In this document: positions 7,141 through 14,638 of the stretch, one piece after another
Layout of the letters: every line of letters starts with the position of its first letter
Numbering within the stretch: the first letter of the stretch is position 1
Virus record (IMG/VR): IMGVR_UViG_3300047176_000016
Span: 1 to 38,816 of that record
DNA from: a virus
DNA: 38,816 nucleotides
Strand: one strand, 5' to 3'
Notes under the pieces: model-generated
Database searches by the model: none
Told to the model about the DNA's origin: nothing
Seen by the model: the letters and a program-made list of their open reading frames with translations, nothing else
Translations under genes and position numbers: made by a program

Positions 7141-9909
7141 ATGGCCGATCAGATATTTATAGGAAATTTTGGAAAGGGTCTTAATTTAGATCGAGAACCC
7201 TTCAATATTGATAACGACGCCTTTCCTACCCTTTATAATTTCTACAGTTGGAGAGGACGTATTAAGAGAAAAAGGGGAACTGAGCCATTAGCTAGACTTG
7301 AAAGACAAATTGAATCAGTAGTAACCCCTAATTTCAATACAGAACCTTGGGTCTTTGGGCCTTTAACGCTTTCGGGAGGTGCTGGAAATCTTATTACGGG
7401 ACCTTGGACGACTAATCTTACCGATATGTATAAACTGCAATCAACGGCAAGCATCGCGCCAGGATCCATAAATTTTACAGTTGGAGGCAATGTATATACT
7501 GAGCCTGCAACTCAAGATGGAACGCTTGTAGGTACTCCGGCGGGAGCTGGAACTATTAACTATGCCACAGGTGAGGTAACAATTGTAGGAGGGGGTTCAG
7601 ATACTTTAACAGGAACTTTTTCCTATTATCCAGATCTTGCAGTAATTGGACTTGAAGATTTCGTTACTAATAATGCTAGTGATTTTTTCCCAGTTCTATT
7701 AGCCTTTGATAATTCTTATAGTTACCAAGTTAATCAAACTGTAACCCCAGTTAATTTTTACAATACTACCTATTATAAAAATTCAAACGTTCCTTTTGTA
7801 TGGACTGCTGATGATTCCCATCTTTTTTGGACAACCAATTACCAATCAGCTCTATGGGCCACCAATAATAAACCTGGACTGCATTATGTAAATGCAACTT
7901 ATATTTCTGGATCAGGAACAAATGCAATCACCTTCAATTTCAAATCTGCCAGTGTTAATTTCACAAATCTAGTTGTAAACGATGTAATTTTCTTCAATGA
8001 ATGGACAGCATCAGGAGTTACGATAAATCTTTTGCAGGGCACTATTACCGATGCAACGGGCGCTGCTTCAGGAAATTATGTAGTTACCTTCGTTGCTAAT
8101 CAAACTGTATCTGGAACAGGTATAGCTTTTTTACTGACTAATTCTATTCCAGGCCAAGACGGGATAAGATGGTATGACGGCGATCCTACAGCGCATAATG
8201 GTATTCCTGCAGAAACAGGTTTAGGATGGGTGAATTTCTCACCTCCTCTTACCAATTTTACCGTTTCTATCAATGATCAAGTTCCCAAATTATACTATCT
8301 GGTAGGCGCTCTTGCCATAGTGCCTTTTAAGGATCGAATTTTGTTTTTTGCTCCTCAAATTCAGGAAGTGGGAGGATCGGTTATTCAGCGTGCTTTACAA
8401 GATGTGGTTATTTGGAGTTGGAACGGAACGCCTTATTATACGCCAGCCACAGCGACGACCACATTAGGAGTGACGGTATATACACCTGGTCTTGTTCCCA
8501 CTAACTCTTCCGGTTCGGAATCCTCAGACCCTACTGGTTATTTTGTCGACCTTACAGGAAGAGGAGGTTGGGGATCGGCAGGAATTTCTCAACCCATCAT
8601 TTCAGTATCAAGCAATGAAGATGTTTTATTAGTAGGTTTTGGCAATAGAGGTAAAAAAGCCCGATTTGTCTATACTTCTGACGATCTTGATCCTTTCTAT
8701 TTTTACCTAATAAATAATGAATTGCCATCTTCTTCTACATTTTCGTCTATTTCTATGGATAAAGGAGCAATTGATATAGGTACACTTGGTATTACAATGA
8801 CTACCCAGCAGAGTTGCAATAGGATAGATTTAGAAATTCCAGACTCTGTTTTTCAGATTCAAACTTTAAATAATGGCCTTTTGCGAGTTAATGCAATACG
8901 GGACTTTTTTAGAGAATGGATTTACTTTGCTTATCCATACACAGAAAGCCGTTGGCAATATCCTACGCAGACATTTCTATTGAATTATCGCGATAATACG
9001 TGGGCTATTTTCTACGAAAACTTTACTAGACATGGAAACTATCGACAGCAAATGAAAAATACTTGGGTTACCATTGGGGCTAAATTTGGGACATGGGCAG
9101 CATGGAGAGAGCCTTGGAATGCCGGATCTTCACAAGCGAATTTTCCAAGTATTATTGCAGGTACGCCGCAGGGATTTGTAGTGGTAAAAAGCCAGGGAAC
9201 TAATGAGGCTCCAACTGGTTCCATTGCAACAATAGTTGATGATGGATTTGGTTTTGCAGAGATTACCTCTTACAATCATTGCGTAGCTGTAGGAGATTAT
9301 CTTTTATTTTTAGACGCTTTAGGAACTACCGCTATTAATAATGTGATAGGGCAAGTTACAGGTGTTATAAATGCCAATGAATTCATAGTTGACATTCCAA
9401 CACCTGGAGGGGTTTATTTAGGACTTGGAACATTTACAAGACTTTCTCAGCCTCTTTTTCAAACAAAACAATTTCCCGTTTATTGGCAAGAAGGGAGGAA
9501 AGTAAGGCTCGGAGTGCAAAAATACTTGCTCGATTTTACGGCAGACGCTCAAGCAACTCTTAATATCTACTTAAGCCAGGATGTAACGAATGCCTATAAT
9601 ATGGGACCTATTATACCTTCTGAAGGAGTTACAAATAACGCTTTAGTTTATTCCCAAATTCTTTACACATGTCCAGAAAATCCCACAGGTATTTCTGGCC
9701 TTACTCCTGCAAATACAAACCTTCAAATGCCCACTGCTAATGAACAAAATCAGATTTGGCATAGGGTAAATACAAGCCTCATAGGTGACACTTTCCAAGT
9801 AGGTATAACGCTAAATGATGCGCAAATGAGGAATTTAACTTATGCCACCAGTGAGATTACTTTGCATGGGATCATCTTTAAAGTAGATAGAGGGCCAGAA
9901 TTAGCATGA
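7141..9909 (+). CDS. Large tail hub protein, P22 gp10 / T7 gp12-like
   Basis: A 922-residue protein, the largest in the genome. The N-terminus GKGLNLDREPFNIDNDAF followed by YSWRGRIKRKRGTEPL (residues about 12-50) is the typical start of the podovirus tail-tube/stabilisation family: a strand, a DxF-like loop, then a basic segment. The body is a long series of beta-strands with aromatic/Gly loops, interrupted near residues 580-640 by IDLEIPDSVFQI and a WxxF-rich region, as expected of a beta-propeller hub. An FCCH-like module (SYNHCVAVGDYLLF) lies near 710. It follows the connector gene and overlaps the next gene by 4 nt (ATGA). The exact subfamily is uncertain. Confidence 0.68.
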   Translation: MADQIFIGNFGKGLNLDREPFNIDNDAFPTLYNFYSWRGRIKRKRGTEPLARLERQIESVVTPNFNTEPWVFGPLTLSGGAGNLITGPWTTNLTDMYKLQSTASIAPGSINFTVGGNVYTEPATQDGTLVGTPAGAGTINYATGEVTIVGGGSDTLTGTFSYYPDLAVIGLEDFVTNNASDFFPVLLAFDNSYSYQVNQTVTPVNFYNTTYYKNSNVPFVWTADDSHLFWTTNYQSALWATNNKPGLHYVNATYISGSGTNAITFNFKSASVNFTNLVVNDVIFFNEWTASGVTINLLQGTITDATGAASGNYVVTFVANQTVSGTGIAFLLTNSIPGQDGIRWYDGDPTAHNGIPAETGLGWVNFSPPLTNFTVSINDQVPKLYYLVGALAIVPFKDRILFFAPQIQEVGGSVIQRALQDVVIWSWNGTPYYTPATATTTLGVTVYTPGLVPTNSSGSESSDPTGYFVDLTGRGGWGSAGISQPIISVSSNEDVLLVGFGNRGKKARFVYTSDDLDPFYFYLINNELPSSSTFSSISMDKGAIDIGTLGITMTTQQSCNRIDLEIPDSVFQIQTLNNGLLRVNAIRDFFREWIYFAYPYTESRWQYPTQTFLLNYRDNTWAIFYENFTRHGNYRQQMKNTWVTIGAKFGTWAAWREPWNAGSSQANFPSIIAGTPQGFVVVKSQGTNEAPTGSIATIVDDGFGFAEITSYNHCVAVGDYLLFLDALGTTAINNVIGQVTGVINANEFIVDIPTPGGVYLGLGTFTRLSQPLFQTKQFPVYWQEGRKVRLGVQKYLLDFTADAQATLNIYLSQDVTNAYNMGPIIPSEGVTNNALVYSQILYTCPENPTGISGLTPANTNLQMPTANEQNQIWHRVNTSLIGDTFQVGITLNDAQMRNLTYATSEITLHGIIFKVDRGPELA

Positions 9910-10421
9910 CAACACAAAGTCCTCAAACTGTTAATACTCAAACGGCTCCTTACCTTCCAAGGCAAAGAAATTTTCCATCTAATAACCCTGAAGGTTTGGC
10001 CTTGGAGATTGATAAAGCTTATGTTGATATTGCAGCTCGTGTGAATGTAAAGACTAATGGTCTTTTTGCAGTGAATTATCAGGTGACGACGGGCGAGCAG
10101 TGGTATTTAAATGGGCAGCCTAAAAAACAACAAACTCTTAGACGAGTTTACAGTTTTGGGGCTATTGCAGCAGGAACTGAATTGGATATACCCATAGGCA
10201 TTACAGGATACACTCAATTTACTCGCATTTATGGAACTGTCATAACGACAATGCCAGATTATAGACCTCTACCCTATGTAGATCCTATAACTTTAACTAC
10301 TGGTATGGGTGTTTTAGTTGGACCTGTTGCAGGAGTACAAAGTATTCGTATTGTTGTGGGAGCAACAGCACCTTCGGTGACTAGCGGACTTGTTGTGCTA
10401 GAGTGGTTAAGTGCATTTTAA
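9906..10421 (+). CDS. Conserved podophage tail-region protein
   Basis: A 171-residue protein. The signature YLPRQRNFPSNNPEGLALEI followed by DKAYVDIAARVN (residues about 16-48) occurs in small proteins next to tail-hub genes of many short-tailed phages. A Trp-Tyr-Leu-Asn-Gly segment and a series of beta-strands follow, including an R-V-Y-S-F-G strand. No catalytic motif is seen. It overlaps the tail hub gene by 4 nt and precedes the ejection-protein block, so it is probably a virion component of the tail machine. Function not established. Confidence 0.6.
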   Translation: MTTQSPQTVNTQTAPYLPRQRNFPSNNPEGLALEIDKAYVDIAARVNVKTNGLFAVNYQVTTGEQWYLNGQPKKQQTLRRVYSFGAIAAGTELDIPIGITGYTQFTRIYGTVITTMPDYRPLPYVDPITLTTGMGVLVGPVAGVQSIRIVVGATAPSVTSGLVVLEWLSAF

Positions 10422-10457
10422 ATAATTATTTGATAATGTTAAGAAAATGAGGTGTAT

Positions 10458-11105
10458 ATGTCTTCAATGACTGGAATGGGTGGATATGGTCAAATGGCTG
10501 GACCAAATGGACAAGTAGGCAACAAGATTCCTTCAGGATATAAAATGGGACAAATGCAGAATTATACTCCTGAAATGATGCAGCTTTTTCAAAGTTTATT
10601 TTCTCATTTAGGTCCAGACAGCTTCCTTTCAAAACTTGCTGGAGGAGATCAGAGTCTTTTTGAAGAAATAGAAGCTCCAGCACATAAGCAGTTTCAGGGA
10701 CTACAAGGACAAATAGCCTCTAGATTTAGTGGTATGGGTATGGGAGGAAGAAAAGGAAGCGGTTTTCAAAACGCTATGTCGCAAGCGGGCTCTGATTTTG
10801 CACAACAACTGCAATCTAATCGTCAAGGTCTTCAAAGACAAGCATTAATGGATCTTATGGGGATGAGCAATAATCTTTTGCAACAAAAACCATACGAGAA
10901 TTTCCTAGTTAAGAAACAGCAAAAGCCAAGTTGGCTTGCAGGAGCTGCCCCTTTGGCTGGCGCAGGGATTGGAGCAATGTTAGGCGGTCCTGCTGGGATG
11001 GCAATCGGGGGATCTTTAGGATCTTCATTTGGTGCAGGATTAAACGGCCAGCAAACTCCTGAAACTGATTGGTCAGGTATCTCTAAATTTTCTACCTCAT
11101 GGTAA
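10458..11105 (+). CDS. Probable DNA-ejection protein 1
   Basis: A 215-residue protein. I chose the ATG at 10458, preceded by GAGGTG; a GTG two codons upstream lies inside that ribosome site. The N-terminus is rich in Met, Gly and Gln. The middle is helical (QAGSDFAQQLQSNRQGLQRQ, residues about 110-130). Near the C-terminus lies a hydrophobic Ala/Gly segment with GxxxG spacing (WLAGAAPLAGAGIGAMLGG, about 158-176). A small helical protein with one glycine-zipper membrane segment, next to long helical proteins, matches the ejection proteins of P22- and T7-like phages. Confidence 0.55.
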   Translation: MSSMTGMGGYGQMAGPNGQVGNKIPSGYKMGQMQNYTPEMMQLFQSLFSHLGPDSFLSKLAGGDQSLFEEIEAPAHKQFQGLQGQIASRFSGMGMGGRKGSGFQNAMSQAGSDFAQQLQSNRQGLQRQALMDLMGMSNNLLQQKPYENFLVKKQQKPSWLAGAAPLAGAGIGAMLGGPAGMAIGGSLGSSFGAGLNGQQTPETDWSGISKFSTSW

Positions 11106-11109
11106 TTTT

Positions 11110-11802
11110 ATGGTTCAAATAATTGAAGAAAACAAAAAACCCACTTTTTCTAGAATGTTTGGTCAAGCTTTTGCTAATCTAGGACAAACTGTAGGGAAAG
11201 GAGCATCTCAATATTTGCAAGGGAAGCAGGCACAACAAGAGCAGAAAAAGAGAGAAGCACAACTTACCCAACTCACTGGAATGGATGCTCCACCTGAGTT
11301 TCAAGAAGCTATTTTTAAAAACATGCTTCAACAAAAGCTGCAAGAACAAAAATATGGTTTTGAATCTAAATTAGCTGATGAAGCTGGACAAAGAAAACTT
11401 AAGGAATCAGCCGATAAACTAAGGGGAGAAGAAGAGCCTTTAAGAGGCGCTTTAGATGTTGTTGACCGAATGAGAGCAATACGTAAGAAGGGAAATTTAG
11501 GTGTAGGTACAAGTTTTTCTCCATTTCCAGAAACAAGACAGCAAGCAGGAGAATATGAGCAATTAGGAAAATCTCTTATTCAATATGCATCAAACATTCC
11601 TATTAGAAACCAAATAGAATTCCAAACGCTTGCAGAAGAGTTATACGATCCAAGCATTACCGATGCTAGAGCTGAAGGCGTTTTAAATGCTATGGAGAGG
11701 ATCATAAATAATTCTCTCCAAAAATTTGAAAGACAAGAAGGCAGTTCAGAAAAACCATCCGATAAAAAAAATCGACCTCCTTTATCTTCATTCCAGAGGT
11801 AA
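11110..11802 (+). CDS. Probable DNA-ejection protein 2
   Basis: A 230-residue, almost wholly helical and charged protein. Residues about 35-100 are dense in Gln/Lys/Glu (KQAQQEQKKREAQ) and look coiled-coil. A more globular helical stretch follows (YEQLGKSLIQYASNIPIRNQIEFQTLAEELYDP split over about 150-185) and ends in a Pro/Lys-rich tail. It starts 4 nt after the previous gene and ends 1 nt before the next ATG. Lack of enzymatic motifs and position among ejection-type genes support an internal virion protein carried into the host with the DNA. Confidence 0.55.
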   Translation: MVQIIEENKKPTFSRMFGQAFANLGQTVGKGASQYLQGKQAQQEQKKREAQLTQLTGMDAPPEFQEAIFKNMLQQKLQEQKYGFESKLADEAGQRKLKESADKLRGEEEPLRGALDVVDRMRAIRKKGNLGVGTSFSPFPETRQQAGEYEQLGKSLIQYASNIPIRNQIEFQTLAEELYDPSITDARAEGVLNAMERIINNSLQKFERQEGSSEKPSDKKNRPPLSSFQR

Positions 11803-11803
11803 A

Positions 11804-14011
11804 ATGAATAATAATTTTGATTATGAAGGAGCAAAAAAAGCAGGATATAGCGACGAGGAAATAAATTCTTTTATTCAATCCAAAAAGCCAAAACAATCTG
11901 CTTCTGATATAAATCAAAAATTGCTTCGACATAATCCTAAATTTGATGTGCAAGGAGCGATTGATTCAGGTTATTCGCCCACAGAAATCAATGAATATCT
12001 AGAGGAATTTAAACCCAAAAGATCATTAGCGCAAAAAGCCGGAAGATTAGGAACTCAAGCAGCTTTGGGAGCTGCCGAAAATGCTTTATTACCTTATGAG
12101 ATAGGCGTAGCTCCATTGGCCTCTAAAGAAGCTCAAACCGCTCAATATAGGGAAGGAGTCGGCGAAGACATAGAAAGGCTCTTAGAGCAAAAGTCTATGG
12201 GTCTCTGGGATGAACAAGATGAAGCACTATATAAGCATCTCAGCGAACAAATGCAAGATCCTGAAAAATCTTCTGAATATGTTAAGTCCGCTGATATAGG
12301 AATAAGAGGTTTAGCCGAGCAAGCCACGGGTTTAGATCTACATCCTGAAGGCATAGAAGAAAAGGCCGCTAATTGGATTGGATTTATAAAAAATCCTAGC
12401 AAATTAGCTAATCTTGCTAAAACTGGCATTACTGCAAAAGAAGCAATTAAAGCCATCGCTCCTAGCGGAACGGATCTTTTGAGGGGATTAGGAGCTGGAA
12501 CAGCTTTAGAGATGGCGGAACAGGGTAATTTCGGCCCTATAGGAACAATGGCAGCCGTTGTAATAGGTGATGTAGCAGGTGGAGGGGCTTCAGCGTTACT
12601 CAAAGAAGGAACTAAAGCAGTATCTCAACCTAAAAAATATCTAGCTGAATTATCAGCGAAGTTTACTCCAAAGGAAAAGCTTAATCTGCAAAAAGAGATC
12701 ATTGATGATTTTAAAAAATCTGGTTTACAAGCAGATTTAGGAACGCTCACAGATAGCAATTTGATCAAGTGGACACAATCAAGATTAGCTCAATCCGGAC
12801 TCACTGGAAAAGCTCTAGATGAGTTTAGGCATGAATTAACGGATCAAATTAAGAGAGAATATAGGGGATTAGCTGAATCATTAGGAGAAGCTAAATATGC
12901 CACCGCTCACGAAGCCGGAGAAGCTGTAAAAGAAGGAATAAAAACGATCCGTGAAAGTGATCTTAAAGCAACTAGAAATCTTTATGAAAATGCTTCGAAA
13001 GCTCTTAAGGAAAGAACTTTTGTGGACTCCAACAAATTAGCTTCAGTAATAGAAAAATTGGAGAAAAATTTAATTCCTGGGTCTATCAAATCTACAGAAC
13101 AACAAACGGTTCTGAATACTTTGGAAAAACTTAAGAGAGATCTTTATGACTCATCAGGCAAGCTTATGTATGCGGATGTGAAAGAACTCATGAATAATAA
13201 GATCGCTTTGAATGACATTATAAATTATGAAGTGCAGGGCGGCTCTAAACAATTGCTAAAAGAAGTGGTAAAAGAGATTGATAAGGCGATTATTTCTCAT
13301 GGCAAGGAGAATCCAACATTTGCTAAGAATTACATAAATGCCAATAAGAGATTTTCCCAACACGCAAAAACTTTTAGAAGTAGAGAAGTTGAGCAACTTT
13401 TGAGATCGTCCGACCCAGCTCAACTGCTCAATAAAATGAATACCACACACGGCATTAGAACTTTGGATAAAGTACTTTCGAAATCACCTGAAGGCAAAGA
13501 GATTTTCAATAGTCTAAAACGTTTAAAACTTGATAAAGCAATAGGCGATAACCTTGTCGATAGTGCTACACAGCAGGTAAAATTGGGAACTTTTTCAAAA
13601 CTTCTTGAAAAATCCAATAACAAAGAAATATTCAAGGAAATTCTAGGAAAAGAAGGATTTAAGCGTTTAGAAAGATTACAGAAAAATGCTGGAAAATTAG
13701 CTAGTGCAGCAGATAAGTTTTATAATGCTTCAAAATCTGGTGTAGTGGCCGCAGATGCTGCTGTAATGGCAAAAGGTATGAATGATGTAGCCCATGTTCT
13801 GATGGGGAATCCTTGGCCTCTTGCCAAAACTGTTGGAGGTATCATAGCAGCAAGAAAATTGAGCGGTTTGCTAGCAGATCCCGAATTTCTAAAACTAGCG
13901 GAGCAAGCTATAGTCGCCTCAGAAAAAGGCTCTAAACCTGAGTTATTCCAAATATTCGGAAAATTACGACCATATATACTTCCTCTTATGCAGCAAACTA
14001 ACGAGATGTAA
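11804..14011 (+). CDS. Large internal virion / DNA-ejection protein
   Basis: A 735-residue helical protein. The ATG at 11804 follows CAGAGGT; earlier in-frame starts lie inside the previous gene. Two short repeats open it: FDYEGAKKAGYSDEEINSFI and FDVQGAIDSGYSPTEINEYL (residues about 4-70), a small helical repeat seen in ejection proteins and other phage internal proteins. Ala/Gly-rich helices with possible membrane character follow at about 195-265 (GLGAGTALEMAEQG, then AAVVIGDVAGGGASALL). Long amphipathic helices run through to residue 650, and a hydrophobic segment occupies about 665-690. I see no lytic transglycosylase motif. It probably forms the trans-envelope conduit for DNA. Confidence 0.62.
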   Translation: MNNNFDYEGAKKAGYSDEEINSFIQSKKPKQSASDINQKLLRHNPKFDVQGAIDSGYSPTEINEYLEEFKPKRSLAQKAGRLGTQAALGAAENALLPYEIGVAPLASKEAQTAQYREGVGEDIERLLEQKSMGLWDEQDEALYKHLSEQMQDPEKSSEYVKSADIGIRGLAEQATGLDLHPEGIEEKAANWIGFIKNPSKLANLAKTGITAKEAIKAIAPSGTDLLRGLGAGTALEMAEQGNFGPIGTMAAVVIGDVAGGGASALLKEGTKAVSQPKKYLAELSAKFTPKEKLNLQKEIIDDFKKSGLQADLGTLTDSNLIKWTQSRLAQSGLTGKALDEFRHELTDQIKREYRGLAESLGEAKYATAHEAGEAVKEGIKTIRESDLKATRNLYENASKALKERTFVDSNKLASVIEKLEKNLIPGSIKSTEQQTVLNTLEKLKRDLYDSSGKLMYADVKELMNNKIALNDIINYEVQGGSKQLLKEVVKEIDKAIISHGKENPTFAKNYINANKRFSQHAKTFRSREVEQLLRSSDPAQLLNKMNTTHGIRTLDKVLSKSPEGKEIFNSLKRLKLDKAIGDNLVDSATQQVKLGTFSKLLEKSNNKEIFKEILGKEGFKRLERLQKNAGKLASAADKFYNASKSGVVAADAAVMAKGMNDVAHVLMGNPWPLAKTVGGIIAARKLSGLLADPEFLKLAEQAIVASEKGSKPELFQIFGKLRPYILPLMQQTNEM

Positions 14012-14057
14012 CCGTGTCGTAATATAAAGCTAGGGCAAAAATAATTAGCCAAGTCAT
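13998..14057 (-). CDS. Tiny membrane peptide (tentative)
   Basis: A 19-codon frame with a hydrophobic core WLIIFALALYY. It starts 1 nt after the stop of the upstream tiny gene, and its end overlaps the 3' end of the ejection-protein gene on the other strand. Only its tight spacing in the minus-strand cassette and its membrane-like composition support it. It may be part of a lysis cassette, or chance. Confidence 0.25.
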   Translation of the reverse strand: MTWLIIFALALYYDTVTSR

Positions 14058-14058
14058 A

Positions 14059-14130
14059 TTAGTCATCCTCTTTTTCGAAAAAGTAAAACATAACAATTGT
14101 CAAGAAGCATCCGACGAAACATTCGCACAT
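14059..14130 (-). CDS. Tiny one-helix membrane protein
   Basis: A 23-residue frame reading MCECFVGCFLTIVMFYFF then EKEDD: three Cys in a hydrophobic helix and an acidic tail. The ATG lies 1 nt after the stop of the 61-residue membrane protein, with GGGGAAAG before it. Size, topology and spacing resemble small phage lysis or holin-associated peptides, but no family is recognised. Confidence 0.4.
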   Translation of the reverse strand: MCECFVGCFLTIVMFYFFEKEDD

Positions 14131-14131
14131 A

Positions 14132-14317
14132 TTACTTTCCCCTATTGCGTTCTTCAATCACACAAAGTCTGGCATGGAAATCACACATTTCTTTCTGAAT
14201 TCCTCTTAATTCTTCTCTAATGCCATTATGTAGTGAAATAGATACGCCAAAAAAAGTGAGCATTATCACTAGATTTGATCCTATGATTGCTATTACCTGT
14301 ATCCAAGTTTCATTCAT
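14132..14317 (-). CDS. Small membrane protein, holin-like
   Basis: A 61-residue protein with one clear transmembrane helix (IQVIAIIGSNLVIMLTFFGV, residues about 7-26) and a charged amphipathic C-terminal helix (REELRGIQKEMCDFHARLCVIEERNRGK split, about 34-61). An outside-N, one-helix, charged-tail layout is common in class III-type holins and in holin-associated phage membrane proteins. Its ATG overlaps the stop of the HTH gene upstream (ATGA), so the two are translationally coupled. Position between ejection and fibre genes fits lysis. No neighbouring endolysin is recognised, so the role stays open. Confidence 0.5.
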   Translation of the reverse strand: MNETWIQVIAIIGSNLVIMLTFFGVSISLHNGIREELRGIQKEMCDFHARLCVIEERNRGK

Positions 14318-14541
14318 GTTATGTGTCCTTTTTTAACTCTATTCCTTTCCAATTCATATGTAATCAGTCTCTCAATCTCAGACTCTTTGATTCTGTAAGG
14401 GCTTTTAGGCGCCTTTGAAAGTCTGAAAGCAAGTATTTTGCCTTCCTTGATGAGTTTAAGCACCGTTAGTCTAGTAACCTTTATCTTTTCTGCAAACTCG
14501 TCAACCGTCAAAATATTGTTGTTCATGACATGAGTATACAT
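14314..14541 (-). CDS. Excisionase-type helix-turn-helix protein
   Basis: A 75-residue protein (or 70 residues from the ATG at 14526, MNNNILTVDEF). It carries a MerR/excisionase-like winged HTH: LTVDEFAEKIKVTRLTVLKLIKEGKI (residues about 10-35, given in two parts by the helices VDEFAEKI and TRLTVLKLI), then KAPKSPYRIKESEIERLI, the usual wing and last helix. Such proteins act as DNA-binding adaptors or small regulators. It is first in the minus-strand cassette and is coupled to the holin-like gene, so it may control that cassette. No integrase is present, so it is probably not an excisionase in function. A TATACT lies just upstream. Confidence 0.7.
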   Translation of the reverse strand: MYTHVMNNNILTVDEFAEKIKVTRLTVLKLIKEGKILAFRLSKAPKSPYRIKESEIERLITYELERNRVKKGHIT

Positions 14542-14587
14542 CTTTAAACAACCAAAGTATATCTAAAATAAATTTTATCATTTGTTA

Positions 14588-14635
14588 TTGACATAATGTT
14601 TTTTTTAATTCAAGTTAAGTTTTTACAAGGATGTA
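14588..14635 (+). promoter_or_regulatory. Possible fibre-gene promoter and RBS
   Basis: A perfect -35 hexamer TTGACA lies at 14588-14593 and an AAGG ribosome site at about 14627-14630, in the divergent gap before the fibre ATG at 14639. The -10 region at ordinary spacing is poor, so the promoter call is tentative. Confidence 0.35.
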
Positions 14636-14638
14636 TGT

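Noticed and set aside
12142-12603. 153-codon minus-strand frame in the ejection gene
   Set aside because: It is antisense to a long, well-supported gene and rich in Ser/Pro/Ala, as complement codons give.
14314-14541. Excisionase of an integrated prophage
   Set aside because: No integrase or attachment site is visible, so the HTH protein is more likely a regulator.
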